Assembly: GCA_019635775.1 (NCBI GenBank)
Contig: JAHBYU010000003.1
Coordinates: 268,009-332,008, forward strand
Source of the DNA: Rhizobiaceae bacterium
Lineage (GTDB): Bacteria > Pseudomonadota > Alphaproteobacteria > Rhizobiales > Rhizobiaceae
Length of the DNA stretch: 64,000 nt
Direction: 5' to 3'
Each line of letters starts with the position of its first letter. Position 1 is the first letter of the stretch. The notes beneath the pieces are model-generated. The model was given only the letters and a program-made list of their open reading frames with translations, did not search any database and was not told the origin of the DNA. This document shows, piece after piece, positions 8,691 through 18,224 of this stretch. A program made the translations under genes and the position numbers.

Positions 8691-10400
8691 CTAGAACAGG
8701 AAATAGCGCTGCGCCATCGGCAGCACGGTGGCCGGCTGGCAGGTCAGCAATTCGCCGTCGGCGCGCACTTCGTAGGTCTCCGAATCGACTTCGATATTCG
8801 GCGTCGCCGTGTTGAGCTTCATGGCCGCTTTGCCGATCCCGCCGCGCGTGTTCCTGACCGCCAAGAGCTTCTTGGCCACGCCCAGCCTTTGAGAGAGCCC
8901 TGCGTCCAGCGAAGCCTGGCTTACGAAGGTGACGGACGAGTTCGTGCGCAGCTTGCCGTATGCGGCGAACATGGGGCGGTAGTGCATCGGCTGCGGCGTG
9001 GGTATCGAGGCGTTGGGATCGCCCATCGGGGCCGCCGCGATCGAACCGCCGAGCAGGACCATTTCTGGCTTCACGCCGAAGAAGGCGGGGTTCCACAGCA
9101 CGAGGTCGGCGCGCTTTCCGACCTCGACGGAGCCGATCTCGTGGGAAAGACCGTGCGCTATGGCCGGATTGATTGTGTATTTGGCAATGTAGCGCCTGAC
9201 GCGGAAGTTGTCGTTTTCGCCGGTTTCTTCTGCCAGTCGGCCGCGCTGGCGTTTCATCTTGTCGGCTGTCTGCCATGTGCGGATCGCCACCTCGCCGACA
9301 CGCCCCATCGCCTGGCTGTCGGACGAGATGATCGAGAAGGCGCCGATGTCGTGCAGAATGTCCTCGGCCGCGATCGTTTCCTTGCGGATACGGCTTTCTG
9401 CAAACGCGATGTCCTCGGGGATGGACGGCGACAGATGGTGGCATACCATCAGCATGTCGAGATGCTCGGCCAGCGTGTTGACCGTGTAGGGTCGGGTCGG
9501 GTTGGTGGAGGAAGGTATCACGTTCGGGAACGACGCGACCTTGATGATATCCGGCGCATGACCCCCGCCGGCGCCTTCGGTATGGAAGGCATGGATTGTT
9601 CGGCCGCCTATCGCGCGCACGGTGTCCTCGACGAAGCCCGACTCGTTCAGCGTGTCCGTGTGGATCATCACCTGCACGTCGTATTGGTCCGCAACGGTCA
9701 GGCAGTTGTCGATGGCTGCAGGCGTCGTGCCCCAGTCCTCGTGCAGCTTGAGCGCCGATGCGCCCGAAAGGATCATCTCTTCAAGCGGCGCCGGCAGCGA
9801 CGCGTTTCCCTTGCCTGCGAGCGCGAGGTTCATGGGGAAGGCGTCGAAGCTCTCGATCATGCGCTCGATATGCCATGCGCCGGTGCAGGTGGTCGCCAGC
9901 GTCCCGTGAGCCGGGCCGGTACCGCCGCCGAGCATGCAGGTCAGGCCAGACATCAGCGCTTCCTCGATCTGCTGCGGGCAGATGAAGTGGATGTGAGCGT
10001 CCATGCCGCCTGCGGTCAGGATTTTCCCCTCGCCCGCGATCGCTTCGGTCGAGGGTCCGATAACAATGGTCACGCCGGGCTGCGTGTCGGGATTGCCGGC
10101 CTTGCCGATATCCGCGATACGTCCGTCCCTGAGGCCCACATCGGCCTTGTAGATACCTGTGTGGTCGACGATCAACGCGTTTGTGATAACGGTGTCGACC
10201 GCACCTTCCGCGCGCGTCGCCTGGCTCTGCCCCATGCCGTCGCGAATGACCTTGCCACCGCCGAACTTTACCTCTTCGCCATAGATGGTGAAGTCCTTCT
10301 CGACCTCGATGAAGAGTTCGGTGTCGGCAAGGCGAACCTTGTCTCCCACGGTGGGACCGAACATCTGCGCATAGGCGGCGCGGGAGATCTTGGCGGGCAT
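8691..10400 (-). CDS. ureC: Urease subunit alpha UreC
   Basis: Catalytic subunit (569 residues) of the nickel enzyme hydrolysing urea to ammonia and carbamate. Active-site features visible: HIHFICP nickel histidines, the carbamylated Lys in [30 protein letters not shown], the mobile-flap Cys/His in [13 protein letters not shown] and SSDSQAMGR with the catalytic Asp. Length and N-terminus ([17 protein letters not shown]) match the family. Separated from ureB by a gene on the other strand and 335 bp of gene-free DNA, so it must have its own promoter or a long read-through transcript. Confidence 0.98.
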   Translation of the reverse strand: MPAKISRAAYAQMFGPTVGDKVRLADTELFIEVEKDFTIYGEEVKFGGGKVIRDGMGQSQATRAEGAVDTVITNALIVDHTGIYKADVGLRDGRIADIGKAGNPDTQPGVTIVIGPSTEAIAGEGKILTAGGMDAHIHFICPQQIEEALMSGLTCMLGGGTGPAHGTLATTCTGAWHIERMIESFDAFPMNLALAGKGNASLPAPLEEMILSGASALKLHEDWGTTPAAIDNCLTVADQYDVQVMIHTDTLNESGFVEDTVRAIGGRTIHAFHTEGAGGGHAPDIIKVASFPNVIPSSTNPTRPYTVNTLAEHLDMLMVCHHLSPSIPEDIAFAESRIRKETIAAEDILHDIGAFSIISSDSQAMGRVGEVAIRTWQTADKMKRQRGRLAEETGENDNFRVRRYIAKYTINPAIAHGLSHEIGSVEVGKRADLVLWNPAFFGVKPEMVLLGGSIAAAPMGDPNASIPTPQPMHYRPMFAAYGKLRTNSSVTFVSQASLDAGLSQRLGVAKKLLAVRNTRGGIGKAAMKLNTATPNIEVDSETYEVRADGELLTCQPATVLPMAQRYFLF

Positions 10401-10735
10401 GGATGCTCCTTTCAGGCGGTCCGGGGCATCTGACGGTACGATGCCCCTTTCCGCAGGTCAGCTTTCCTTGGCGAGGGGCCACAGGCTGAGATGTCCGTAC
10501 GGTATTGGCTTTGCCATGTTGGGATGCGATGCTTTCCGTGAAGGTCCCGACGGCCCTCGCCGCGAACGGATGGGCCTCGAAACCGATTGGGTCTGTCGGG
10601 CGTCATGCATAGTCCCCCACGCCGAGGGCCGGATTTTCGAGCAACGCCTTGAAACGGCCGGACTACCCTTCCATCTTGCAGACAGCGTCGAACGGCATCA
10701 GGTTCGACCGCCAGAAAGCAAGTGGAGCCAGAACA
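10401..10735. other. Gene-free divergent region between ureC and the inserted exported-protein gene
   Basis: 335 bp without a credible gene. It must hold the start signals of ureC (minus) and of the plus-strand gene at 10736. The clearest structure is an inverted repeat with 7-bp arms, GGGGCAT at 10423-10429 and ATGCCCC at 10441-10447, just upstream of ureC in its transcript. I could not pick a convincing sigma-70 box on either strand. Confidence 0.5.
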
Positions 10736-11230
10736 TTGAACCATGCAGCAGGCAGGAACGTGCCAGCCTTCTTCATCATTCTTCCTCTCGCCGTCATGCT
10801 CACCGTTTCGCCGGGCATGCAGCTTTTCGCCCAAGGTCTTGATGCAGAAGGTGCGATCGAGGCGATCATTGGCACCGAGGTGCAGGAAGAGGAAACCGCC
10901 GCCGCCGCCGATCCTGCCCGCGTGATCGCGGCGATCGAGAAGACAACCGAGTCGATTTCTCTGGTGCGCAAGGCCTCGAACGTGGCCAAGGTCGACATCG
11001 TTTTCCTTGCGGATTCGACGCAGACCGAAGGAGGGCCGCCGCCCGAGATCGCGCAGAAGCTCAATGACTACGCCTCCGAGATCGACCAGTTGCGCAAGGA
11101 AGTCGAAGGCAACGCCATGCTTTTCCACGCAGTGGACTCGCGGCAGATCCTCATGCGCGACGTTCTGGCAGTCGAGTTCGATGACGCAAACGGCGTCGTT
11201 GTCTATGCAGCCGCCAAGCCGGCAGGCTGA
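10736..11230 (+). CDS. Small exported protein of unknown function inside the urease locus
   Basis: Protein of about 164 residues not matched to a named family. TTG at 10736 is preferred: GGAG lies 8 nt upstream and the product then begins with a classic signal peptide (Arg-containing start, hydrophobic FFIILPLAVMLTV, possible cleavage after MQLFAQG). The mature part is acidic, with EEETAAAAD, a helical ARVIAAIEKTTESI segment and VDIVFLADS. It has no cysteines, so no disulfides. It is convergent to ureB and divergent from ureC, splitting the urease genes. A longer frame to 10649 lacks such a start. Confidence 0.7.
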   Translation: MNHAAGRNVPAFFIILPLAVMLTVSPGMQLFAQGLDAEGAIEAIIGTEVQEEETAAAADPARVIAAIEKTTESISLVRKASNVAKVDIVFLADSTQTEGGPPPEIAQKLNDYASEIDQLRKEVEGNAMLFHAVDSRQILMRDVLAVEFDDANGVVVYAAAKPAG

Positions 11231-11272
11231 CAGCCTTATCGGGGGGAGCCTGTGCTTCCCGGCGGGCATCGA

Positions 11273-11593
11273 TCAGAGTTTCCCCATGATCTTCTGCTGG
11301 AAGCCATAGACGCTGCGACCTCCCGAGAGCGGAATCAGTGTCACGTCACGCTCCTGCCCGGGCTCGAAGCGAACCGCGGTGCCCGCTGCGATGTCGAGGC
11401 GCATGCCACGCGCTTGCGCGCGGTCGAAGAGGAGGCCTGCGTTTGTCTCGAAGAAGTGGTAGTGGCTGCCCACCTGTATCGGCCGGTCGCCTGTATTGGC
11501 GACCTTGAGGGTTATGGCGGGCGCGCCGGCGTTCAGTTCTATTTCGCCGGGCGCGGTGATGATCTCGCCGGGGACGAAGCCTCCGATGGCCAT
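11273..11593 (-). CDS. ureB: Urease subunit beta UreB
   Basis: Small structural subunit (106 residues) of the (alpha-beta-gamma)3 urease. It opens with [19 protein letters not shown], then has [12 protein letters not shown] and the conserved [15 protein letters not shown] and [12 protein letters not shown] ending. ATG at 11593 chosen; the long upstream frame reads ureJ out of frame. It is 11 bp after ureJ and convergent with the exported-protein gene, 42 bp between stops. Confidence 0.96.
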   Translation of the reverse strand: MAIGGFVPGEIITAPGEIELNAGAPAITLKVANTGDRPIQVGSHYHFFETNAGLLFDRAQARGMRLDIAAGTAVRFEPGQERDVTLIPLSGGRSVYGFQQKIMGKL

Positions 11594-11604
11594 GCTTTTC
11601 CTCC

Positions 11605-12195
11605 TCAGCCGGCGATCACGAGCCAAAGGCCGGCCAGCGCCGTCGCGCCACCTGCCAGCCGGGTCGCAAAGCGACCCGTGTCCCGCCCGAGCGTGCGTCC
11701 CAGTCCTGCACCGGTCGCTATTCCCGCTGCATGAAGCAGGGCCGTCGATACGGCGAAACCGATGCCGTAGGGCAGTGCTGTCGCCGCGCCCAGTTCGCCC
11801 CCGTGGGCGTGACCGTGAAACAAGGCAAAGAAGCCGACCAGCATCATTGCAAAGCCGGTGGGAACGTTGAGGGCGACTGCCGCAAGCAGTCCGATAACAA
11901 CCACCGACGCGAGGATGGCCGGCTCGACGAATGGAAGCGGAAGATCGAGAAGCGCGGCGGCAAAGCCGAAGCACATGGTGCCGACGAAGGCCGATGGCAC
12001 GAGCCAGACCGCTCTACCGCCAAGCAAGGCAGCCCAGAGGCCGACCGCGATCATCGCAAGGACATGGTCCATTCCGAAAAGCGGGTGAGAAACGCCGGCA
12101 ATGAACGAGCCGTGCTCGTCTGGATTGAGATGGGCGAAAGCTGGAACGGCAGATAAGGCCAACAGAATTGCAGCGGCGGCCAGACGTTTGATCAT
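11605..12195 (-). CDS. ureJ: HupE/UreJ family nickel permease
   Basis: Inner-membrane protein of 196 residues thought to import nickel for urease. A cleavable signal peptide (ending SAVPAFA) precedes [10 protein letters not shown], the family motif [19 protein letters not shown], and [13 protein letters not shown], with His/Asp ligands on helices 1 and 4. Six further membrane helices are visible. It lies between the DUF1272 gene and ureB in the urease run, 28 bp after the former, which supports nickel supply as its job. Confidence 0.92.
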   Translation of the reverse strand: MIKRLAAAAILLALSAVPAFAHLNPDEHGSFIAGVSHPLFGMDHVLAMIAVGLWAALLGGRAVWLVPSAFVGTMCFGFAAALLDLPLPFVEPAILASVVVIGLLAAVALNVPTGFAMMLVGFFALFHGHAHGGELGAATALPYGIGFAVSTALLHAAGIATGAGLGRTLGRDTGRFATRLAGGATALAGLWLVIAG

Positions 12196-12223
12196 TGGCG
12201 GGTGTCCTTCTTTGCAATTGCCT

Positions 12224-12475
12224 TCAGGCGGCCTTCGGCGGGCAGCCCTCTGCCTTGAATATGCGCTTGGTCGAGGCCGGATATCTTGCCAGCGCCGCCA
12301 CTGGCCGGATGGGCCGCGCGACGAGGTTGCCGCCGCAATTGGGGCAGTATCCGCCCAGTTTGCCTGCAGCGCATTCGGTGCAAAACGTGCATTCGAAGGT
12401 GCAGATCGTGGCGTTGTCCGCTTCCGGCGGCAGATCCCTGTCGCAGCATTCGCAGTTGGGCCTCAGGTCAAGCAT
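12224..12475 (-). CDS. DUF1272 zinc-ribbon-like protein in urease cluster
   Basis: Protein of 83 residues recognised as DUF1272: LRPNCECCDRDLPP, then FECTFCTECA and YCPNCGGNL, giving nine cysteines arranged as CxC/CXXC-type pairs and one CPNC knuckle, most likely binding zinc. Function unknown. It is encoded between ureA and ureJ, 8 bp after ureA; rhizobial urease clusters commonly carry such a small gene here, so a role in metal handling or assembly is plausible inference. Confidence 0.85.
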   Translation of the reverse strand: MLDLRPNCECCDRDLPPEADNATICTFECTFCTECAAGKLGGYCPNCGGNLVARPIRPVAALARYPASTKRIFKAEGCPPKAA

Positions 12476-12483
12476 GGTGTGCT

Positions 12484-12786
12484 CTACCGTATAGGGTGAT
12501 GGACTGTGACGAGCTTGGTGCCGTCGGGGAAAGTCGCCTCGACCTGGACGTCATGTATCATGTCGTCGATGCCTTCCATGACCTGGTCGCGCGAGACGAC
12601 ATGGGCTCCGGCCTCCATGAGATCGGCAACGGAACGGCCGTCGCGGGCGCCCTCGACGACGAAATCCGTGATCAGGGCGATCGCTTCCGGGTGGTTAAGC
12701 TTGACGCCGCGTTCGAGCCGCTTGCGCGCCACGATCGCTGCCATCGCGATCAGAAGCTTGTCCTTTTCCCTGGGCGTAAGATTCAT
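12484..12786 (-). CDS. ureA: Urease subunit gamma UreA
   Basis: Smallest structural urease subunit, 100 residues, fully typical: [46 protein letters not shown] and the [18 protein letters not shown] end. The ATG at 12786 starts the conserved N-terminus; a seven-codon-longer start is unlikely. It is 8 bp downstream of ureD, so both are cotranscribed. Confidence 0.97.
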   Translation of the reverse strand: MNLTPREKDKLLIAMAAIVARKRLERGVKLNHPEAIALITDFVVEGARDGRSVADLMEAGAHVVSRDQVMEGIDDMIHDVQVEATFPDGTKLVTVHHPIR

Positions 12787-12794
12787 GCCCTCTC

Positions 12795-13667
12795 CTAAAG
12801 TGACCAAATTTTGGGCAAGCCGGCCTTGCCGTTAAGCAGACCGACCAGCGGAGCCAGCCTTTTGCGTAGTGTGTAGCCATCCCCGTCGATGAGTCTGGCA
12901 AGAAGCTTGCCAGTTTCGCCGACAGTCCATGTGCTGGCGCCGCCACCCTCCCCGATAATGGCTCGTGCGGGCGGGAGCATGATGTCCGCTTCGGGTGACA
13001 CGAGAAGCACCGTCGCGACGGCAAGTGCCCCTGCCGTCGCCGCCGGCCGGGCCAACGTCGACGCCAGAGCGGGACCGATGGAGAACGCTTCCGCATGGAT
13101 CAGCCGTCCATCCCTCCGGACATGCCATCGGTCCCTGAAAGATGCGCTGGTGACCGTCTCACCCATTGCCAGCCTGCCGAAAAGGACGCTCTCGACGATC
13201 AGAATTTCTGCATTGCCTTCCAGGTCGACCTCGACATTGCGCTCGAGGGAAGATCGGTCGTAGGCGATCGTCTCCTGCGGGAGCCACGCAATCCTCGCGC
13301 CGTCGCCAACTTTGAGCCGGACATCGACGCGGGCGCTTCCGGAGTGGGAGCGATAGAGTTTTTCGCAGGCCTGCGTGGTTGCGGTGAGGCAAGCGCCGTC
13401 GCCAGCCTGGATATCCCAGGCGATGCGATCGCCTCCCGTCAGTCCTCCTGCCGTGTTGATAAGGATCGCCTCGAGCGGATCGGCGCTGGTCCCCGGCATC
13501 CGGATCTTGGCTGCGCCTTCCTGATAGAGCTCCTGGACCCGGCTGCGGCCATTCACGCGGCGCGCGACAAGCCTCGCTCGCGCGTCGACGCGCTGTGCGG
13601 AAAGCTCTGCAACGTCTCTGTTCGTCATCAGCATGGGCGCGACCTCGGGTGCGACATGGTCGATCAA
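12795..13667 (-). CDS. ureD: Urease accessory protein UreD
   Basis: Scaffold protein of 290 residues (UreD/UreH) that binds apo-urease and recruits UreF and UreG for nickel insertion. Diagnostic stretches are [40 protein letters not shown] and the LVSPEAD region. It is the first gene of the urease operon; the 176-bp gap to the divergent acyl carrier protein gene at 13844 must hold its promoter. Confidence 0.95.
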   Translation of the reverse strand: MIDHVAPEVAPMLMTNRDVAELSAQRVDARARLVARRVNGRSRVQELYQEGAAKIRMPGTSADPLEAILINTAGGLTGGDRIAWDIQAGDGACLTATTQACEKLYRSHSGSARVDVRLKVGDGARIAWLPQETIAYDRSSLERNVEVDLEGNAEILIVESVLFGRLAMGETVTSASFRDRWHVRRDGRLIHAEAFSIGPALASTLARPAATAGALAVATVLLVSPEADIMLPPARAIIGEGGGASTWTVGETGKLLARLIDGDGYTLRKRLAPLVGLLNGKAGLPKIWSL

Positions 13668-13696
13668 GGCGGTCGTTTTGTCGAGAACTTAACCGG

Positions 13697-13725
13697 TTGC
13701 TTCCCGCCGTCCGGCTTTCTATAGA
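13697..13725 (+). promoter_or_regulatory. Sigma-70-type promoter for the ACP/ketosynthase pair
   Basis: TTGCTT at 13697-13702 and TATAGA at 13720-13725 are 17 bp apart, close to the alphaproteobacterial housekeeping consensus. Transcription would start near 13732, about 110 bp before the acyl carrier protein ATG. The site also lies upstream of divergent ureD, so the two units share this regulatory region. Called by eye only. Confidence 0.45.
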
Positions 13726-13843
13726 GGCATGTACCGGACGCAATTGCCGGTCACGAAGGCGCGGGAGTGCGCGCGGGAGGACTTCAATCGGCGCAATGCC
13801 GGCAGCGCACTTCGGGGCGGTGTATACTTCATGGAAGGGCGTA

Positions 13844-14098
13844 ATGGCTGATCAGCTGGCCGAACAGATCATTTCCAAGATCAAATCGCATGCGGACCCG
13901 GCAATCGGTGAAATCGGTCCGGAAACCGAATTGACTGCGCTTGGCATCCACTCGCTGGAGCTGACTGAAATCATATTTGATCTTGAAGAGGCCTACGACA
14001 TCGAAATCCAGATGAACACCGTCGAGGCCTGGAGCAACCTCAAGACCGTGCAGGACATGGTCGAAGCGGTTCGCGCGCTGATCGACAAGAAGGCCTGA
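13844..14098 (+). CDS. Specialised acyl carrier protein (NodF-like pair partner)
   Basis: Cytosolic acyl carrier of 84 residues: four-helix pattern with the phosphopantetheine Ser37 in LGIHSLELTE. The residue before Ser is His, whereas housekeeping ACPs have Asp (DSL), so this is a dedicated carrier rather than AcpP. The following FDLEEAYDIEIQMN and helix 3 are conserved. It is followed after 12 bp by a ketosynthase, the same arrangement as nodF-nodE. It probably feeds synthesis of a special fatty acid, polyketide or lipid; product unknown. ATG at 13844 preferred over a longer frame from 13595. Confidence 0.88.
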   Translation: MADQLAEQIISKIKSHADPAIGEIGPETELTALGIHSLELTEIIFDLEEAYDIEIQMNTVEAWSNLKTVQDMVEAVRALIDKKA

Positions 14099-14110
14099 AC
14101 GAAAGATCCC

Positions 14111-15319
14111 ATGCGCAAGCGCGTCGTCGTCACCGGAATAGGCGGGTTGTGCGGCCTCGGCAACGACGTCGCGTCGATCTGGGCTGCCATGCGCGCCTCC
14201 AAATCCGCGATTGGGCCGCTGCAAGGCTCGGGACTGGACGACATCAAGATAAGGACCGCCTGTCAGGTCACGACATTCCCGATCCACAACATCGATCGGC
14301 GACAGACGGTATCGATGGATCGCTTCAGTCTCTTCGCTGTTATCGCCGCACGCGAGGCGATGGCGCAGTCGGGTTTGAAGATAAGCGAAGCGGCAAGCGG
14401 TCGGATCGGTGTGACGATGGGCGTCGGCGTGTTTGGCGCCGATACGGCGGACGTGAACTACCGCAAGCTTCTGATTGAGGGAAAACCGCGGGCCGATATC
14501 TTCGCAGTGCCGAAAATCATGCCCGGCGCCGCTGCCGGCCAGATCAGCATGGATCTCGGCCTGAAGGGTCCGACCTTCGGTGTTACGTCAGCCTGCTCGT
14601 CGTCAAACCATGCCTTTGCAACCGCCCTTGACCAGCTTCTGCTTGGCCGCGCCGACGTGATGCTTGCCGGAGGGACGGAGGCGCCGCTTTCCTGGGGCGT
14701 GTTGAAGGGATGGGATGCATTGCGGATCGCATCTCCGGATACCTGCCGCCCCTTTTCCGCCAACAGGCAGGGACTTGTCCTGGGGGAAGGCGCCGGGGTA
14801 GCGGTTCTTGAAACCTATGAACATGCCATGGCACGAGGCGCGACGATCCTTGCGGAACTGGCCGGCGTCGGCATGTCCGCGGACGCATCCGACATAGTTG
14901 CTCCGACAGTGGAAGGTCCTGCGGCGGCCATGCGCGCCTGCCTCGCGGATGCCGGCCTGAATCCGGAGGATGTCGACTATCTCAACGCGCACGGTACGGG
15001 CACGAAAGCCAACGACCAGATCGAGACTGTCGCCATCAAGCAGGTATTCGGCGACCAAGCGAAGAAGCTCTCGGTCTCGTCGACCAAGTCTATGCACGCG
15101 CACTGCCTTGGCGCGTCGGGTGCCCTCGAGATGATTGCCTGCGTGAAGGCGATCCAGGAGGGTGTGGTTCCGCCGACGGCAAACTATCTCGAACCCGATC
15201 CCGAGTGTGATCTCGACGTCACACCGAACGTTGCCCGTGAGCGCAAGATTCGCGTAGCCATGAGCAACGGATTTGCGTTCGGAGGCACCAACGCGGTCGT
15301 CGCGTTCAAGGCTGTCTGA
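14111..15319 (+). CDS. Beta-ketoacyl-ACP synthase (KAS II/NodE-like)
   Basis: Condensing enzyme of 402 residues extending acyl chains on an ACP. Active-site triad visible: Cys162 in [13 protein letters not shown], His294 in [11 protein letters not shown] and His331 in [14 protein letters not shown]. The Cys/His/His set and the FGGTN near the C-terminus are those of KAS I/II. Twelve bp after the ACP gene, so the two form an operon and presumably a dedicated partner pair. Chain length and product cannot be read from sequence. Confidence 0.92.
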   Translation: MRKRVVVTGIGGLCGLGNDVASIWAAMRASKSAIGPLQGSGLDDIKIRTACQVTTFPIHNIDRRQTVSMDRFSLFAVIAAREAMAQSGLKISEAASGRIGVTMGVGVFGADTADVNYRKLLIEGKPRADIFAVPKIMPGAAAGQISMDLGLKGPTFGVTSACSSSNHAFATALDQLLLGRADVMLAGGTEAPLSWGVLKGWDALRIASPDTCRPFSANRQGLVLGEGAGVAVLETYEHAMARGATILAELAGVGMSADASDIVAPTVEGPAAAMRACLADAGLNPEDVDYLNAHGTGTKANDQIETVAIKQVFGDQAKKLSVSSTKSMHAHCLGASGALEMIACVKAIQEGVVPPTANYLEPDPECDLDVTPNVARERKIRVAMSNGFAFGGTNAVVAFKAV

Positions 15320-15418
15320 CGAATTCTTGCAAGACCAGGTCAGCGTGCGATCCGGATAGTTGATCGTCGGGGGCGACGCCCCTACTTCTGATTCATCGTC
15401 ATTTTATCCGGAGTCGAC

Positions 15419-16123
15419 ATGGCAGACCTTTCCGCCTTCCCGATCGCGACGCGATGGAAGCCGCAGCATCCCGACCGCATCCAGCTCTATTCGTTGCCAA
15501 CCCCGAACGGGGTCAAGGTATCGATCGCCTTGGAAGAACTGGAACTTCCGTATGAGCCGCATCTCATCGACATCATGAAAAACGAAAGCTGGACGGAAGA
15601 GTTTCTGTCGCTCAATCCGAATGGCAAGATACCTGCGATCATCGATCCCAATGGACCCGGAGGCAAGCCTCTAGGCCTTTTTGAGTCTGGAGCGATCCTT
15701 CTCTACCTTGCCGACAAGACGGGAAAGCTTGCTCCCGCTGATCCGGGCCTCCGCTACGAGACCATCCAGTGGGTATTCTTTCAGATGGCCTCTATTGGTC
15801 CCATGTTCGGCCAGTTGGGATTCTTTCACAAATTCGCCGGCCGCGAGATAACCGACAAGCGTCCTCTTAACCGATACGCCGACGAATCCAAACGCCTGTT
15901 AGGCGTGATGGAGACACGACTGACTGGACGCAAGTGGTTCATGGGCGACGAATATACGATCGCGGACATCGCCCATGTCGGATGGGTGCGTAACCTTATC
16001 GGCTTCTACGGCGCCCGCGAAATCGTGGAGTACGACAGTTTTCCAGCGGTCGACGCCTGGCTCACGCGAACGCTCGAACGCCCGGCGGTACAACGCGGAC
16101 TGAATATTCCGGCCAGAGGCTAG
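15419..16123 (+). CDS. Nu-class glutathione S-transferase (YfcG-like)
   Basis: Cytosolic glutathione-dependent enzyme of 234 residues. The N-terminal thioredoxin-fold domain has SLPTPNGVKVSIALEEL; the TPN motif marks the Nu class, which uses Thr/Asn rather than Ser/Tyr and reduces disulfide bonds. LFESGAILLYLADKTG follows, then a helical C-terminal domain with FMGDEYTIADIA (N-capping box). Start ATG at 15419 has a CCGGAG site before it. Separate from the ketosynthase operon by ~100 bp containing a small GC hairpin at 15370-15382. Confidence 0.9.
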   Translation: MADLSAFPIATRWKPQHPDRIQLYSLPTPNGVKVSIALEELELPYEPHLIDIMKNESWTEEFLSLNPNGKIPAIIDPNGPGGKPLGLFESGAILLYLADKTGKLAPADPGLRYETIQWVFFQMASIGPMFGQLGFFHKFAGREITDKRPLNRYADESKRLLGVMETRLTGRKWFMGDEYTIADIAHVGWVRNLIGFYGAREIVEYDSFPAVDAWLTRTLERPAVQRGLNIPARG

Positions 16124-16166
16124 AACCAGAAGTTATCGCTGATCGACCAGCCAACAGAGGCAATGG

Positions 16167-16529
16167 CTAGCCGCTGGTCTTTGACTTCTTCTTGTCGTTC
16201 TTTCCGACAACCGATGTGGCGGCTGCCACGGCGCCTGTCACCGCCCCTGTAGCGGTGCTTGCGACCTTGCGAATGACGCGCGTTGCGAGCGACGCTTTTT
16301 CTGGTGCGTCTTTCGTGGGCTTCGAGGTGGCCGTCTTGGCGGCAGCAGCGGACTTCGCTGCAGCTTTGGGAGCAGCAGGCTTTACGGTCTTGGGTGCTGC
16401 CTTGCCAAATGTCTTCTTCGCGCTCGCGGAGTTGGCAGCCGTCGAAGAAGCCGCGGTGCTCTTCGATGCCGCCGCACCTTTGGCCTTGGAAGTTTTCGGA
16501 GCTGCTGCTTTTCTTGCCTTGGTAGCCAT
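16167..16529 (-). CDS. Histone H1-like Lys/Ala-rich basic protein
   Basis: Protein of 120 residues, almost entirely Lys, Ala, Ser, Thr and Pro: repeated KAAAPK, KAAPKTVKPAAPKAAAK and similar blocks to about residue 75. A short more ordered part follows (ASLATRVIRKVASTATGAVTGAV) with a KKKSKTSG end. Resembles bacterial H1/AlgP-like nucleoid proteins and is expected to bind DNA non-specifically (inference). ATG at 16529 has AAGGG nine bases upstream; a longer frame to 16814 is a read into the kinase gene. Confidence 0.75.
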   Translation of the reverse strand: MATKARKAAAPKTSKAKGAAASKSTAASSTAANSASAKKTFGKAAPKTVKPAAPKAAAKSAAAAKTATSKPTKDAPEKASLATRVIRKVASTATGAVTGAVAAATSVVGKNDKKKSKTSG

Positions 16530-16588
16530 TGCCCTCATCCCTTTTGGCGTTGCGGCGCGGGAATCCGCGCCTGACTTATAACGAATGG

Positions 16589-17224
16589 TCATGAATTTTG
16601 GTTCCGCAGGGGCGGTTCTATCACCAGATCCGCGTTCCGCCGGCGGGCAAGCACGCGTTCGATGTTGGGCATGTCGTTGGAAGCGATCCAGGCCCTTGCT
16701 TCGTCGTCCGACTTTCCGTGCCCGCGCCAGCGCTCCATCAGTCGGCGCTCGAGTTCGGGTCGCGGCACGTCCACGAAAATGCTGAAGTCGAAAAGTGCAC
16801 CAAGTTCGGACCATGGCTTCTCGTCGAGCAGCAGGTAGTTTCCCTCGACCAGGACGAACTTGACGTCCGTGCCGATGATTGCCGCGCCGGCGCGGGACAA
16901 CTCCATCGAGCGGTCGAACACTGGGATGGCGATATCCGGCTCGCCCATGCGGATCCGTCCGAGGAGTGCTGCGAAGCCCGGATAGTCGAAGGTTTCTGGT
17001 GCGCCCTTTCGAGACCGAAGGCCGCGCTGGTTGAGTACCGCGTCATCGAAGTGAAAACCATCCATCGGCACCACTGCCGTAGTGTCCGCCGGCAGCAGTT
17101 GAAGCAGGCTTTCGGCGAGCGTGGACTTGCCTGAACCGGGCGGGCCTGCGATGGCCACGATGATCCGCGAAGACTTTCCCGCGCGCTTGAAGATGGCGGC
17201 GGCAATCGAGGCGATCTCGGACAT
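16589..17224 (-). CDS. P-loop nucleoside/sugar kinase-like protein (FrcK/uridine kinase type)
   Basis: Cytosolic kinase of 211 residues in the pantothenate/uridine kinase superfamily. P-loop GPPGSGKST at residues ~27-35, then VPMDGFHFDD (substrate/Mg Asp), a FDRSMELSR segment, LVEGNYLLLDE (Walker B-like) and the lid ERRLMERW. FrcK of the rhizobial fructose importer operon belongs to this group, but no fructose transporter is present here, so substrate is open. It lies 59 bp upstream of the basic-protein gene on the same strand. Confidence 0.8.
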   Translation of the reverse strand: MSEIASIAAAIFKRAGKSSRIIVAIAGPPGSGKSTLAESLLQLLPADTTAVVPMDGFHFDDAVLNQRGLRSRKGAPETFDYPGFAALLGRIRMGEPDIAIPVFDRSMELSRAGAAIIGTDVKFVLVEGNYLLLDEKPWSELGALFDFSIFVDVPRPELERRLMERWRGHGKSDDEARAWIASNDMPNIERVLARRRNADLVIEPPLRNQNS

Positions 17225-17352
17225 GACCCGTATCCCGTACGTTTCCTCGCCGGCCTTCCCGGCCCCTTGAAGTCTGGCCAGGGTGATCGTCAGCCGGATT
17301 TAGGGTCATTCTGTCGCCACGAGGGGGAAAACTCAATCCACCCGGCAGCCGC

Positions 17353-18081
17353 TCAGTCGCCCTGGTTTCGTTGCGGGTACGAGATGATGGAAAGGTACTT
17401 TATCGGCAGTCTCTTCAGCTCTTCCGGCCCATGCGGAGCGTCCGCGTCGAAGAAAAGGCTGTCGCCGGGCTGCATGTGGAACAAATGCGAGCCGTGCCGG
17501 TAAACCACCTCGCCCTCCAGCATGTAGATGAACTCCATGCCTTCGTGCTGGAAGGTGGGAAACACGTCCGACGTTTCAGACAGGGTGATGAGGTAGGGCT
17601 CGACAACCACTCCGCTCGTATTGGCGTCGACATGGCCGAGCAGGTTGTACTGGTGGCCGGCGCGTGTGCCACGGCGTTCAATCTCGATCCCCTGGCCAGC
17701 CTTTACGAAGACTGCGCTTCGTTCTTCCTCGAAGCGTCGGAAGAATGCGGTCACAGGAACACCGAGCGCGCGGCTAAGGGCCTGCAGCGTGGTGAGCGAT
17801 GGCGACGTGATGCCGTTCTCGATCTTGGACAGCATGCCGAGCGAGAGGTTGGTGGCCTGGGCAAGGTCCGCGACGGTGATGCCAAGCTTCTTCCGAAACG
17901 CGCGGACTTCCCGGCCGATGGCGACTTCCAGGACCTTTTCGCGCGCATCGCGCACCGCGTGCGGGTTTTGCATGAGAGGAGGTCGCAAGGCATGGATCTC
18001 GGCGACGGCCTGCCTGAATGTTTTTACGCCATCGCCTTTCCGGGTTGCCTTCACCTTTCCGGCGGAACCGCTTTCGGCCAT
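17353..18081 (-). CDS. XRE-family transcriptional regulator with cupin sensor domain
   Basis: Transcription factor of 242 residues. The HTH_3 domain spans ~55-112 (REVRAFRKKLGITVADLAQ, LSLGMLSKIENG), and a C-terminal small cupin spans ~165-235 (EGMEFIYMLEGEVVYRHG, MQPGDSLFFDADAPHGPE), a typical ligand-sensing barrel. It is divergent from tmm with a 218-bp shared upstream region, so it most likely controls tmm and perhaps the tmo importer. Related cupin-HTH proteins commonly repress amine or amino-acid catabolic genes; the effector here is unknown. Confidence 0.9.
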   Translation of the reverse strand: MAESGSAGKVKATRKGDGVKTFRQAVAEIHALRPPLMQNPHAVRDAREKVLEVAIGREVRAFRKKLGITVADLAQATNLSLGMLSKIENGITSPSLTTLQALSRALGVPVTAFFRRFEEERSAVFVKAGQGIEIERRGTRAGHQYNLLGHVDANTSGVVVEPYLITLSETSDVFPTFQHEGMEFIYMLEGEVVYRHGSHLFHMQPGDSLFFDADAPHGPEELKRLPIKYLSIISYPQRNQGD

Positions 18082-18224
18082 ATCCCCTCGCTTGCTGTCG
18101 GCGGTTTTTCACCCCGATGAATTTTTTCAGCCCTCAATATGCATTGCAGGTAATTTCCTAGCAAGAAGGGAAGCTGGGTACTCAATCCCCGACAGGGGAA
18201 CGCATCCACATTCAGCAACCCCGA

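Noticed and set aside
8593-9444. N-terminal extension of the ureE frame into ureC (486 codons in total)
   Set aside because: UreE family start lies at 8592; the extension reads ureC out of frame.
8661-10433. 590-codon open frame on the plus strand over ureC
   Set aside because: It is antisense to a clearly real ureC; composition is Arg/Gly/Val-rich without domains, a GC-driven shadow.
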